NCBI GenBank assembly: GCA_934339135.1
Contig: CAKRHP010000014.1
Span: forward strand, 1-64,000
Direction: 5' to 3'
Origin: an uncultured Lachnospiraceae bacterium
Lineage (GTDB): Bacteria > Bacillota > Clostridia > Lachnospirales > Lachnospiraceae
Length of the DNA: 64,000 bases
Part shown: positions 34,357 to 43,056 of the stretch, piece by piece
Position numbering within the stretch: the first letter of the stretch is position 1
Layout: each line of letters starts with the position of its first letter
Program-made: the position numbers and the translations under genes
The notes under the pieces: model-generated
Database searches by the model: none
What the model was told of the DNA's origin: nothing
Seen by the model: the letters and a program-made list of their open reading frames with translations, nothing else

Positions 34357-34857
34357 ATGGACAGGCGTATTGTTCAGGTTTATTACGGACCGGGAAAGGG
34401 AAAGACTTCGGCGGCTGTGGGACAGTGCATTCGTGCGGCAAGTCTTGGTCAGTCTGTGATCATTATCCAGTTTCTGAAGGGAAATGACGCGGAAGAGTTT
34501 AATTTTTTGGAGAAGCTGGAGCCGGATATCAAGCTGTTCCGTTTTGAGAAGGAAAAGGAATCTTTTTCAGAGCTTCTCGCTTCCCAGAAGAAAGAGGAGA
34601 CGCAGAATATTTTAAATGGAGTCAATTTCGCAAGAAAAGTGATCGATACCGGCGGCTGTGATGTGCTGGTGCTGGATGAGATTCTGGGACTGATCGATCT
34701 GGAGATCATTACGATAGAGGATATCATTCATCTGATCGAGCTGCGGGATGATTATACCAGACTGGTGCTCACCGGACAGAATCTGCCGGAGGAGCTGGTG
34801 GATTATATGGACGTGATCTCTAAAATTGAGCTGGAGAAGGATACGACAGTCAATTAA
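34357..34857 (+). CDS. ATP:corrinoid adenosyltransferase (CobO/BtuR family)
   Basis: The 166-residue protein has the Walker A motif YYGPGKGKTSAAVG at residues 8-21 and the Walker B-like DVLVLDEILG near residue 105. This family adds the adenosyl group to cob(I)alamin or its precursors. The protein is shorter than E. coli BtuR (196) but complete for the Firmicutes form. No other cobalamin gene is near, so it may serve salvage. It precedes dapB by 39 bp. Confidence 0.9.
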   Translation: MDRRIVQVYYGPGKGKTSAAVGQCIRAASLGQSVIIIQFLKGNDAEEFNFLEKLEPDIKLFRFEKEKESFSELLASQKKEETQNILNGVNFARKVIDTGGCDVLVLDEILGLIDLEIITIEDIIHLIELRDDYTRLVLTGQNLPEELVDYMDVISKIELEKDTTVN

Positions 34858-34896
34858 GTAGATCATATTATATTTATGAAAGGCAGGATTATTCAA

Positions 34897-35652
34897 ATGA
34901 CAGATATTATTATGGTAGGCTGTAACGGCCGTATGGGACAGATGATTTCAGGACTGGTAAAGGAGGATGCAGATTGTCAGATCGTGGCAGGGATTGATAT
35001 TGTGGATAACAGAGACAATGGTTATCCGGTGTTTACCGATATTGATGCATGTGATGTAAAGGCAGATGTAATTATTGATTTCTCTTCTGCTAACGGTTTT
35101 GAAAAGCGTATGGATTATGCCGCAAAGACACAGACTCCGATCGTACAGTGTTCTACCGGCATGAGTGAGGAGCAGCTTACATATCTGCGCCAGACCGGAG
35201 AAAAAGTTGCGGTACTGAAATCAGCCAATATGTCTCTGGGAATCAATCTTTTGATGAAGCTTTTGAAGGAGGCAGCACAGAAGCTTTGTGAGGAGGGCTT
35301 TGACGTGGAGATCGTGGAGCAGCATCACAACAAAAAGCTGGATGCACCATCCGGCACGGCTCTTGCACTGGCAGATTCCATTAATGAGGCAATGGACAAC
35401 CGGTTTGAGTATGTTTATGACCGTTCTCAGGTAAGAAAACAGAGAGACAAAAAGGAGCTTGGTATTTCCGCAGTCCGTGGCGGCACTATCGTGGGAGATC
35501 ATGAGGTGATCTTTGCAGGAACCGACGAGGTGATCACCTTTAAGCATACGGCATATTCCCGTGCAGTCTTTGCAAAGGGGTCTATCGCCGCAGCGAAGTT
35601 CCTGAAGGGAAAGGCTGCCGGTATGTATGATATGGCGGATGTTCTTCTGTAG
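34897..35652 (+). CDS. dapB: 4-hydroxy-tetrahydrodipicolinate reductase
   Basis: I choose ATG 34897 because MTDIIMVGCNGRMGQM is the standard N-terminus; the upstream ATG 34876 overlaps the ribosome site region. The 251-residue enzyme has the NAD(P)-binding GCNGRMGQM and the signature EQHHNKKLDAPSGTA. It makes tetrahydrodipicolinate for lysine and peptidoglycan. No LYS element or T-box is seen. Confidence 0.97.
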   Translation: MTDIIMVGCNGRMGQMISGLVKEDADCQIVAGIDIVDNRDNGYPVFTDIDACDVKADVIIDFSSANGFEKRMDYAAKTQTPIVQCSTGMSEEQLTYLRQTGEKVAVLKSANMSLGINLLMKLLKEAAQKLCEEGFDVEIVEQHHNKKLDAPSGTALALADSINEAMDNRFEYVYDRSQVRKQRDKKELGISAVRGGTIVGDHEVIFAGTDEVITFKHTAYSRAVFAKGSIAAAKFLKGKAAGMYDMADVLL

Positions 35653-35672
35653 TTATAGAAGTGAGGATAGAT

Positions 35673-36239
35673 ATGGATATTACAACGTGCGTTGATGTGG
35701 TCATCGGTGTTTGTATGCTGGTGTCCGTTCTCGTAGGATATCATAGAGGATTTTTAGTGACCATTGCCCGGATCGTGGCAATGGTTGCTTCATATATAGG
35801 GGCAGTTCTGGCAGCCGGAACATTGAAAAAGATACTGGCGCAGACGGTATTTATGCCGGTGCTTGAGAAGCAGATGGGAAGCGGGACTCTGGTGCAGCTT
35901 GCGGGACAGGCTCTGGAACCGGCAGCGGAGGGCATTGCGTATTCGGTTGTTTTTTTTGTGGTGTTCGCAGTGTTACAGTTTGTACTGCTGCATAGTATCC
36001 GGGCATTCAAGCTGGTGGATCATATACCGGTGCTTGGCACCATGAATAAGCTGGCAGGAGGAATTCTTGGGTTTTTATGGGTCTTTATCCTGTGTATGTT
36101 GCTTGGCAATGTTTTTTTTACCTATGTGCCGGGGGAGCTTCGCTCACAGTGGGGCTTTACGGATCAGAAGGTAAAACAGACGGTTCTGCTCAGTGCGTTT
36201 GTGCCGGATCAGGCAGCGAAGAACCATCAAAAGGGGTGA
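35673..36239 (+). CDS. CvpA family membrane protein
   Basis: I use ATG 35673, five bases after AGGA; GTG 35661 is the alternative. The 188-residue protein has four membrane helices, starting with DVVIGVCMLVSVLVGYHRGFL, the typical CvpA opening. The family is linked to colicin V production, cell-surface integrity and stress, with no fixed biochemistry. It lies between dapB and queH with short gaps and is probably cotranscribed with them. Confidence 0.85.
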   Translation: MDITTCVDVVIGVCMLVSVLVGYHRGFLVTIARIVAMVASYIGAVLAAGTLKKILAQTVFMPVLEKQMGSGTLVQLAGQALEPAAEGIAYSVVFFVVFAVLQFVLLHSIRAFKLVDHIPVLGTMNKLAGGILGFLWVFILCMLLGNVFFTYVPGELRSQWGFTDQKVKQTVLLSAFVPDQAAKNHQKG

Positions 36240-36247
36240 ATGCAGAT

Positions 36248-36895
36248 ATGAATAAAGTGAATTATCAGAGGGAGCTGGATCAGATCATTGATCGTCTCCA
36301 AAAGGAAGAAAGGGTGCCGAAGCTGTTAATGCACAGCTGTTGTGCTCCCTGCAGCAGTTATTGTCTTTCCTATCTGGCAGAGTATTTTCATATTACAATT
36401 TATTATTATAACCCCAATATTACAGAGCAGGCGGAGTATCAGAAGAGAGTGAAGGAGCAGCAGAGGCTTCTTGGAGAGCTTCCGGTAAAGTATCCCATTT
36501 CCTTTGTGGAAGGGGCATATGAGCCGGAGGTATTTCTTGCTATGGCAAAGGGCATGGAACAGCTCCCGGAGGGGGGCGGGCGCTGCTTTGCCTGCTATGA
36601 GCTGCGGCAGAGGAAGGCGGCCGAGTATGCAAAGGAGCATCACTTTGACTACTTTACCACGACGCTTTCTGTCAGTCCTCACAAAAATGCGGCAAAGCTC
36701 AATGAGATCGGTCTGCGGCTGGCACAGGAATATGGTATTCCTTATCTGGTGTCGGATTTTAAGAAAAAAGGTGGTTATCTGAAATCCATTGAGTTGTCGG
36801 CGGAGTATCAGCTGTACCGGCAGGATTACTGCGGCTGTGTTTACAGTAAGGCGGCGAGAGAACGGGAAAAGCAGCAGAAGGCATTGGAGTCCTGA
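36248..36895 (+). CDS. queH: epoxyqueuosine reductase QueH
   Basis: ATG 36248 lies eight bases after the cvpA-like stop, with AGGGG upstream. The 215-residue protein has the QueH cysteine pattern: SCCAPCSSY (about residues 29-37), GGGRCFACYELR, and DYCGCVYS near the end. QueH performs the last step of queuosine synthesis in tRNA using an Fe-S cluster and is unrelated to QueG. A longer in-frame reading from 36077 overlaps the cvpA-like gene and is rejected. Confidence 0.95.
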   Translation: MNKVNYQRELDQIIDRLQKEERVPKLLMHSCCAPCSSYCLSYLAEYFHITIYYYNPNITEQAEYQKRVKEQQRLLGELPVKYPISFVEGAYEPEVFLAMAKGMEQLPEGGGRCFACYELRQRKAAEYAKEHHFDYFTTTLSVSPHKNAAKLNEIGLRLAQEYGIPYLVSDFKKKGGYLKSIELSAEYQLYRQDYCGCVYSKAAREREKQQKALES

Positions 36896-36920
36896 TGGAT
36901 GGGCGTGGGAGATATGAGAT

Positions 36921-37044
36921 GTGGAGTTTGAGGGACAGATAACAAGTATATCAGAAGTGCTGTGGAGTTTGAGGGATAGATAACAAATATATCAGAAGAG
37001 CCATGGAGGTTTGAAATATGGATGAAAAATATATGAGAAGAGCC
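36921..37044 (+). repeat. three tandem 41-bp copies, the last containing the ribD start
   Basis: Units are 36921-36961, 36962-37002 and 37003-37044. The first two are nearly identical (differences at three or so positions); the third is more diverged and contains the GGAGG ribosome site, the ATG and the first nine codons of ribD. Each upstream unit keeps a relic of the ribosome site (GGAGTTTGAGGG) and ends with the codons matching RRA. It looks like an amplification of the ribD translation start. Confidence 0.8.
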
Positions 37045-38100
37045 ATTGAGCTGGCAGAGAAGGGAGAGGGACATGTCAATCCCAATCCTCTGGTGGGGGC
37101 CGTGATCGTCAGAGACGGAGAGATCCTGGCGGAAGGGTATCATGCCCGCTACGGTGATCTGCATGCCGAGCGGAGTGCCTTTGCCAATCTGAAAACAGAT
37201 GCCACAGGAGCGGAGATGTATGTGACTCTGGAGCCATGCTGCCATTACGGCAAGCAGCCTCCATGTACCCGGGCGATCATTGAGCATGGCATCCGCAAGG
37301 TTTATGTGGGCTCCGATGATCCCAATGCACTGGTGGCAGGAAAGGGAATCCGCCAGCTTCAGGATGCAGGGATTTCCGTGGAAACCCATGTGCTGAAAGA
37401 GGAGTGCGACGCCCTGAATCATGTATTTTTTCATTATATTACGACGAAGACACCATATGTGGTCATGAAATATGCCATGACCATGGATGGCAAGATCGCC
37501 TGCCATACGGGTGCCAGCAAATGGGTGACCGGAGAAGAGGCAAGAACCCACGTCCAGCGCATGCGCAATAAATACACCGGTATTATGGTGGGAGTGCAGA
37601 CGGTGCTTGCAGATGATCCGCTGCTGACCTGCCGTATTCCCGGAGGGAGAAATCCAATCCGGATCATTTGTGACAGCAGTCTGCGGACTCCTCTTGACAG
37701 CCAGATCGTCCGGACGGCGGGAGAAGTGGAAACCATCCTTGTCACAGTGACGGAGGATCCGGAGAGGATTGCTGCCTATAAGGAAAAGGGAGTGCAGGTG
37801 CTTGTGACCAAAAAGAAGGATGGCAGAGTGGATCTTGCGGATCTGATGGAACAGCTTGGAGAACAAAAAATCGACAGTATCCTTCTGGAGGGGGGCGGTA
37901 CATTAAATTACAGTGCCCTGCAGGCAGGGATCGTGCAGCATGTCCAGGCTTATATTGCACCAAAGCTCTTTGGAGGGGATGAAGGGTTCACCCCGGTGAG
38001 AGGCATTGGTGTGGATGATCCGGCGCGGGCATGGCTCTTAAAGAATCGAAAGATTATATCCCTTGGTGAGGATATTCTGATGGAGGCAGATGTTTTGTGA
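37018..38100 (+). CDS. ribD: bifunctional riboflavin deaminase-reductase RibD
   Basis: The 360-residue protein has the deaminase zinc site GDLHAERSAF with PCCHYGKQPPC (residues 48-90), then the reductase domain (MKYAMTMDGKIA, GIMVGVQTVLADDP, LLEGGGTLN). It carries out steps two and three of the riboflavin pathway. GGAGG lies nine bases before ATG 37018. It lacks a riboswitch of its own, since the FMN riboswitch lies behind it, and may be read from the queH side. Confidence 0.97.
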   Translation: MDEKYMRRAIELAEKGEGHVNPNPLVGAVIVRDGEILAEGYHARYGDLHAERSAFANLKTDATGAEMYVTLEPCCHYGKQPPCTRAIIEHGIRKVYVGSDDPNALVAGKGIRQLQDAGISVETHVLKEECDALNHVFFHYITTKTPYVVMKYAMTMDGKIACHTGASKWVTGEEARTHVQRMRNKYTGIMVGVQTVLADDPLLTCRIPGGRNPIRIICDSSLRTPLDSQIVRTAGEVETILVTVTEDPERIAAYKEKGVQVLVTKKKDGRVDLADLMEQLGEQKIDSILLEGGGTLNYSALQAGIVQHVQAYIAPKLFGGDEGFTPVRGIGVDDPARAWLLKNRKIISLGEDILMEADVL

Positions 38101-38171
38101 TCGCACCGCCGGTGGTTGCGGTGATTTCTGATGATTCCGGTGTGTGGTGCGGCTGTTACAGATATTTTTTC

Positions 38172-38200
38172 TTGCAAACCATAAGCGGCTGTGCTATGAT
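38172..38200 (+). promoter_or_regulatory. promoter for the FMN riboswitch transcript
   Basis: TTGCAA (38172-38177), a 17-base spacer and TATGAT (38195-38200) would start RNA near 38207, just before the riboswitch. Confidence 0.6.
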
Positions 38201-38217
38201 AAGGAACGGAAAGTAAA

Positions 38218-38365
38218 TAAACTTCGGGGCAGCGTGAAATTCGCGACCGACGGTATTTGTGCACAGATGGCCTTGCCTGTTGTGACACATCAGCCCGTGA
38301 GTCATTTCTATGACATGATTTGGTGAGATTCCAAGGCCGACAGTACAGTCTGGATGAGAGAAGTG
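38218..38365 (+). promoter_or_regulatory. FMN riboswitch (RFN element)
   Basis: The conserved RFN blocks are in order: CTTCGGGGCAG (38222-38232), a GCGTGAAATTCGCGACCGACGG region, AGCCCGTGAGTC (38292-38303), then TTGGTGAGATTCCAAGGCCGACAGT and CTGGATGAGAGAAG. FMN binding should cause termination at the hairpin downstream, turning off ribE, ribBA and ribH. Confidence 0.95.
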
Positions 38366-38385
38366 TTGATACATGATTTTTTGAT

Positions 38386-38411
38386 GTCCCCGTTTTTTCG
38401 GGGACTTTTTT
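38386..38411 (+). terminator. expression-platform terminator of the FMN riboswitch
   Basis: GTCCCCG (38386-38392) pairs with CGGGGAC (38399-38405) around a six-T loop and is followed by six Ts. It is 44 bases before ribE. Confidence 0.92.
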
Positions 38412-38454
38412 CTTTCTTATAGCATACCCGGAGGTATCAGGAAAGGAGGAAAAG

Positions 38455-39114
38455 ATGTTTACAGGTATTATTGAAGAAGTGGGAACCATTGATTCCATTG
38501 CCGCAGGCGGAGAATCAGCGGTGCTTACTGTGGCAGCACATAAGGTGCTGCAGGGCACGCAGATCGGTGACAGTATTGCGGTCAACGGTGTCTGTCTGAC
38601 GGTGACCTCCATGCAGGGAAATAAATTTCAGGCGGATGTGATGGCAGAGACGCTGCGAAGAAGCTCATTAGGCTCGCTTCACAGAGGCAGTCAGGTGAAT
38701 CTGGAGCGTGCCATGGCAGCAGACGGCAGATTTGGTGGTCATATCGTGGCGGGTCATATTGATGGCACCGGAACGATCCTTTCGACCAGAAAGGAAGGCA
38801 ATGCCGTGTGGGTGGAGATTGGTGCTCCGGCAGGGATACTGCGTTATATCATTGAAAAGGGTTCCATTGCCATTGACGGGATCAGTCTGACGGTGGCACT
38901 CCTCACAGACAAAAGCTTTTCTGTGTCGGTGATCCCTCACACAGGGGAGGAAACCACACTGTTACACAAAAAGAAGGGCGATATCGTCAATCTGGAGAAT
39001 GACCCGGTAGGCAAATATGTCGAGCGTTTTCTGACGATTCCTACGCTGGAGAAGGCTGATACACCCCAGGAAAAGGGAATTACCCTTGAAATGCTTACAA
39101 AATATGGGTTTTAA
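38455..39114 (+). CDS. ribE: riboflavin synthase alpha chain
   Basis: The 219-residue protein begins MFTGIIEEVG and has two lumazine-binding repeats, each with a GDSIAVNGVCLTV-like segment (residues 40-52 and 137-149) and GGHIVAGHIDGTG. It makes riboflavin from two lumazines. AAAGGAGG lies seven bases before the ATG. First gene behind the FMN riboswitch. Confidence 0.97.
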   Translation: MFTGIIEEVGTIDSIAAGGESAVLTVAAHKVLQGTQIGDSIAVNGVCLTVTSMQGNKFQADVMAETLRRSSLGSLHRGSQVNLERAMAADGRFGGHIVAGHIDGTGTILSTRKEGNAVWVEIGAPAGILRYIIEKGSIAIDGISLTVALLTDKSFSVSVIPHTGEETTLLHKKKGDIVNLENDPVGKYVERFLTIPTLEKADTPQEKGITLEMLTKYGF

Positions 39115-39133
39115 TGACAAATAGAAAGGCAAG

Positions 39134-40342
39134 ATGATTATGGAAACAAAGTTTAATACCATGGAAGAAGTATTGGAGGATCTCCGTCAGGGAAAGATTG
39201 TTGTGATGATGGATGACGAGGATCGGGAAAATGAAGGAGACGTGATCTGTGCGGCAGAGTTTGCCACATTGGAAAATGTGAACTTTATGGCAAGCTACGC
39301 CAAAGGGCTGATCTGTATGCCGATGTCGGAGGAGTATACCAATAAGCTGAATCTTCCGCAGATGTGTGCAGAAAATACAGACAATCATTGTACAGCATTC
39401 ACCGTATCCATTGATTATAAGGACACTACCACAGGAATTTCCGCTTATGAGCGGGGGATTACGGCAAGAATGGTGGCAGATGATAATGCAAAGCCATCGG
39501 ATTTCCGTCGTCCGGGTCATATGTTCCCACTTCTGGCCAAGAAGGGCGGTGTGCTGGAGCGTAACGGACATACCGAGGCAACGGTGGATCTTTGCAGACT
39601 GGCAGGGTTAAAGCCGGTGGGACTGTGCTGTGAGATCATGAAAGAGGATGGCACCATGGCAAGAACTCCGGACATTCTGGAGTTTGCTAAGGAGCATCAG
39701 CTCAAATGCGGCAGGATCGCAGATCTGATCCGGTACCGCAAGGAGCATGAGGTGCTGGTGGAGTGTGTGGCAAAGGCAAAGATGCCGACACGATATGGCC
39801 AGTTCACCATTTACGGTTATGTGAATAAACTCAATGGCGAGCATCATGTGGCACTTGTTATGGGAGATATTACAGACGGTGAGCCGGTTCTGTGCCGTGT
39901 CCATTCCGAGTGTCTGACAGGAGATGCCCTTGGTTCTGCACGGTGCGACTGCGGCCAGCAGTACGATGCAGCCATGAAGATGATCGCCAAGGAGGGCAGA
40001 GGTGTTCTGCTTTATATGCGCCAGGAGGGCAGAGGCATCGGATTGATCAATAAGATCCGTGCCTATGAGTTGCAGGATCACGGACGGGATACCGTAGAAG
40101 CCAATCTGGAGCTGGGATTCCCGGAGGATGCAAGAGATTATACGATCGGTACGCAGATTTTAGTAGATCTGGGCATTCACCAGCTTCGTCTGATGACAAA
40201 CAATCCGGCGAAGGTATATGGTCTTGCCGGATATGATCTGGAGATTGTAGAGCGTGTGCCGATCGAAATGGAGCCGGGCAAATATGACAGCTTCTACCTA
40301 AAAACGAAGAAAGAAAAAATGGGACACATTTTGAAACTGTAG
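39134..40342 (+). CDS. ribBA: bifunctional DHBP synthase / GTP cyclohydrolase II
   Basis: The 402-residue protein has the DHBP synthase site [11 protein letters not shown] near residue 27 and the cyclohydrolase zinc site [15 protein letters not shown] near 258-272, with RQEGRGIGL after it. It makes both riboflavin precursors, from ribulose 5-phosphate and GTP. A second ATG six bases in (39140) is possible. The stop lies three bases before the foldback element. Confidence 0.97.
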   Translation: MIMETKFNTMEEVLEDLRQGKIVVMMDDEDRENEGDVICAAEFATLENVNFMASYAKGLICMPMSEEYTNKLNLPQMCAENTDNHCTAFTVSIDYKDTTTGISAYERGITARMVADDNAKPSDFRRPGHMFPLLAKKGGVLERNGHTEATVDLCRLAGLKPVGLCCEIMKEDGTMARTPDILEFAKEHQLKCGRIADLIRYRKEHEVLVECVAKAKMPTRYGQFTIYGYVNKLNGEHHVALVMGDITDGEPVLCRVHSECLTGDALGSARCDCGQQYDAAMKMIAKEGRGVLLYMRQEGRGIGLINKIRAYELQDHGRDTVEANLELGFPEDARDYTIGTQILVDLGIHQLRLMTNNPAKVYGLAGYDLEIVERVPIEMEPGKYDSFYLKTKKEKMGHILKL

Positions 40343-40345
40343 ATG

Positions 40346-40876
40346 ACTCAAACTTCCCACATTCAATACGATGTGTCCCATAATATTTCTTATGTTCAAT
40401 TACTTAGAATATGATTTTTGCTTTTTGATTTCTTGAATTCCGCGGGCTGTGTCTGAAAATTGTCTTGTCAGCCTACGGTTTTCGAAAAATCTAATTGCTT
40501 TGCTGTTTCGATGTTTGATGAACGTGTCTTCCCGTACTCGCCTCAAAGCGGGATTCAGGTATTTTGTAAGGCACTTGCCCCCGCTGGCACTTATCCCCCG
40601 TACTGAGGGGGATTATGTGCCATTGCGTGGGGCATTGTAGCGGGAGCGTGCCTGCTAAAATATCTGAGCCCGCTTGAGGCTCAGTCGTCCAGACACGTAT
40701 TCATCGAAACATTGCAAAGCAAAGATTTTTCAGAAAACCTGGCGACCTGCGTCAATTTTTAGATCACAGCCTCCCGGTTTCATTTACCTATAGAGGCAAA
40801 AATCATAATCAAATTTTACTGACATAAGAAATATTATGGGAGATTCCAATATTTTATTTATGTGGGAAGTTTGAGT
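40346..40876 (+). mobile_element. 531-bp foldback (long imperfect palindrome) element inside the riboflavin operon
   Basis: The ends are inverted: ACTCAAACTTCCCAC (40346-40360) is the exact complement of 40862-40876. Pairing continues inward through most of the length: CCCATAATATTTCTTATG with 40822-40839, GGTTTTC with GAAAACC, GTTTCGATG (40505-40513) with CATCGAAAC (40702-40710), GCCTCAAAGCGGG (40540-40552) with 40669-40680, GGCAC/GTGCC, and CCCCC (40595-40599) with GGGGG (40607-40611) at the tip. No transposase is encoded; short open frames within it look random. It resembles a MITE or a large structured RNA element. I see no clear target-site duplication. A solo end lies at 11947-11993. Confidence 0.85.
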
Positions 40877-40909
40877 GAACGATATATATCATAGAAAAGG
40901 AGAATTATC

Positions 40910-41371
40910 ATGAAAGTATTAGAGGGAAAAGTAGTAGCAGAAGGCGCTAAAATTGGTATTGTAGCAGCACGTTTTAATGAATTTATCGTGTCCAAGCTGG
41001 TTGCCGGGGCAAGGGACGGTCTGGTTCGTCACAATGTGGAGGACGACGATATCACATTGGCATGGGTGCCGGGAGCATTTGAGATCCCGGTGATGGCAAA
41101 GAAGATGGCAGAGTCCGGTAAATACGATGCAGTGATCTGTCTCGGAGCAGTGATCCGTGGAGCCACAAGCCACTACGACTATGTCTGTGCAGAGGTATCC
41201 AAAGGCATTGCCAGTGTTTCTCTGGAGACAGGAGTTCCTGTGATGTTTGGTGTTGTGACAACAGATAATATCGAGCAGGCGATCGAGCGTGCCGGCACAA
41301 AGGCTGGTAACAAGGGCTATGACTGTGCTCTTGGTGCCATTGAAATGATCAATCTGGCAAAGCAGATGTAA
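40910..41371 (+). CDS. ribH: 6,7-dimethyl-8-ribityllumazine synthase
   Basis: The 153-residue protein has the family motifs [22 protein letters not shown], and [14 protein letters not shown] with the catalytic His. It makes lumazine, the substrate of RibE. It is separated from ribBA by the foldback element, so readthrough of the element's hairpin is needed unless a promoter lies in it. AAAGGAG is in front of the ATG. Confidence 0.97.
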   Translation: MKVLEGKVVAEGAKIGIVAARFNEFIVSKLVAGARDGLVRHNVEDDDITLAWVPGAFEIPVMAKKMAESGKYDAVICLGAVIRGATSHYDYVCAEVSKGIASVSLETGVPVMFGVVTTDNIEQAIERAGTKAGNKGYDCALGAIEMINLAKQM

Positions 41372-41381
41372 GGAGGAAACC

Positions 41382-41879
41382 ATGTTTCAGCAGTTTTATC
41401 CCAGAGAAGATTACGCTTCTACTTATGAGATTCCCTTTGAGATGTATTACCAAAAGGGATACCGGGGCGTTTTGTTTGACGTGGACAATACACTTGTAGA
41501 ACATGATCAGCCTGCAACGGCCCGTGCCGTGGAATTGTTTGAACACCTGCGGGAACTGGGATTTCAGACCTGTGTGATTTCCAACAATAAGGATTACCGC
41601 GTGAAGCCATTTGCAGATCAGGTGAAGACGCCGTATGTTTATAAAGCAGGAAAGCCGTCTCCTAAGGGATATCAGGAGGGGATGAAATGCATGCAGACCA
41701 CACCGGAGACAACGTTGTTTGTAGGAGACCAGATCTTTACTGATGTGTGGGGGGCGAATCGTGCCGGGATTTATTCGATTTTGGTGAAGCAGATCGCAAA
41801 GCACGAGGAGATCCAGATTGTATTAAAACGTAAACTGGAAAAGATCGTGTTGCACGGGTACCGCAAACAGAAGCAATAA
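41382..41879 (+). CDS. YqeG family HAD-IIIA phosphatase
   Basis: The 165-residue protein has the HAD motifs FDVDNTLV (about residues 29-36), VISNN and VGDQIFTDVWGANRAG, with KAGKPSPKG supplying the lysine. YqeG proteins are small haloacid-dehalogenase phosphatases; in some organisms the homologue is linked to phosphatidylglycerol phosphate. It is 10 bp after ribH and probably the last gene of that transcript. Confidence 0.92.
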   Translation: MFQQFYPREDYASTYEIPFEMYYQKGYRGVLFDVDNTLVEHDQPATARAVELFEHLRELGFQTCVISNNKDYRVKPFADQVKTPYVYKAGKPSPKGYQEGMKCMQTTPETTLFVGDQIFTDVWGANRAGIYSILVKQIAKHEEIQIVLKRKLEKIVLHGYRKQKQ

Positions 41880-41917
41880 AAGGACTATATACGAAAGAAC
41901 GCAGGAGGGATGGGATT

Positions 41918-42724
41918 ATGAAGCTGCTTCCGGGGGTATTTCAGGCCAAAAAAAAGAACGGGGACATTTACTACCGGTCTTCTGTGACATTTCGGGGAAA
42001 ACATATCAGTCTCGGCAGCTTTGCTACACAGGAGGAAGCTCATAAGACGTATACGATCGCATTAAAACTTCTGAAATCGGAGATCCATTTTCGACCGGAT
42101 GATTACCGTTCCTGTGAGCTTCCCTTTTCCAAATGGGTTATTTTAAATAATTTTAAAAATAATGGGATCTATATTAAGACACCCATATATCTGCAGACTA
42201 ATTATTTTGAATATTATCTGTCGAAGGAGGATGTTCTTCTTTTTGATGCGGATGATCTGTTTTATTATTCCCATCATTCCATTATGCGCCGCGGGAGACA
42301 TCTGTTCGTGGCAGATTATGGAATGCAGGTCAATATTGCGTCCCGTTACGGAATTAAAAACTTTGCGGTGGAGAACCGGGATTACCGTTTTGTGAATGGT
42401 AATGATCATGATTTCCGTTATGCCAATATTGAGATTTTGAATTCTTATCATGGGGTATCCCGTCAGCAGAATGTTTATCCGGTGGTATACGTGGCAAAGA
42501 TCCATGTGAATGGAGATCGCATTATCGGTAGATATCCTACGGATACAGAGGCGGCTGTTGCTTATAATAAGGCGGCGGATCTGCTTCAGGAGGCAGGCGT
42601 TGAAATCCGGTATACCTCCAATTATATATCGGAGTTGTCATCGGAGGAATATCGCAGGATATATCATGAAATATCTTTTGAACCACGTTTCTCAAATTAC
42701 ATATCAGGATTGTCATTCGTATGA
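41918..42724 (+). CDS. AP2/HNH-like protein, probably a domesticated homing-endonuclease relative
   Basis: The 268-residue protein has two AP2-like DNA-binding segments, at residues 5-50 (PGVFQAKKKNGDIYYRSSVTF, GSFATQEEAHKTY) and about 180-225 (HGVSRQQNVYPVVYVAKI, GRYPTDTEAAVAYNKAADLL). Between them the stretch FVNGNDHDFRYANIEILN follows the INGxxxDNRxxNL pattern of HNH-AP2 endonucleases, but the first catalytic His is replaced (RDYRFVNG). It is likely a DNA-binding protein without nuclease activity. It stands alone with a terminator behind it. Confidence 0.7.
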   Translation: MKLLPGVFQAKKKNGDIYYRSSVTFRGKHISLGSFATQEEAHKTYTIALKLLKSEIHFRPDDYRSCELPFSKWVILNNFKNNGIYIKTPIYLQTNYFEYYLSKEDVLLFDADDLFYYSHHSIMRRGRHLFVADYGMQVNIASRYGIKNFAVENRDYRFVNGNDHDFRYANIEILNSYHGVSRQQNVYPVVYVAKIHVNGDRIIGRYPTDTEAAVAYNKAADLLQEAGVEIRYTSNYISELSSEEYRRIYHEISFEPRFSNYISGLSFV

Positions 42725-42729
42725 ATAAT

Positions 42730-42772
42730 AATGCTTTCGGAGAATTTATGGATTTTCCGGAGGCATTTTTAT
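42730..42772 (+). terminator. terminator after the AP2/HNH-like gene
   Basis: AATGCTTTCGGAGAA (42730-42744) pairs with TTTTCCGGAGGCATT (42753-42767), with G-U pairs, and is followed by TTTATTTT. Confidence 0.75.
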
Positions 42773-43056
42773 TTTGAGAGATTTTTGCAGGGTTCTAAGG
42801 AACAAGATCTTTACAGAATTGTGTTTTTTTGTCGAAGGATGCCCGAATTTTTTTAGAAAAATATGGAAATGAGTGCATAAAATTCATCAAATATTACAAA
42901 AATATAAACTAATACGAATAAAAGATGAAAAGTGAAAATATAATTTGTAATGTTTTTGTAACAAAATTCAAAATGGTTCATAAAATAAAAGAAAAAAGAT
43001 AATGTCTCTGAGGGACATTGTTGATATGAACCGGGAAAGGTTTGGTGAAGAATACC
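42773..43056 (+). other. AT-rich gap before the SleB-like gene
   Basis: No gene is visible. The stretch is very AT-rich and presumably holds the promoter of the SleB-like gene. A small dyad, AATGTC (43001-43006) with GACATT (43014-43019), could be a regulator site. I cannot assign a confident -35/-10 pair. Confidence 0.4.

Noticed and set aside
36077-36247. N-terminal extension of QueH
   Set aside because: It overlaps the cvpA-like gene in another frame; ATG 36248 gives the standard QueH length.
40449-40640. Open frame of 63 codons inside the foldback element
   Set aside because: It has no ribosome site, spans one arm of the palindrome and has no protein-like composition. The base pairing explains the sequence.
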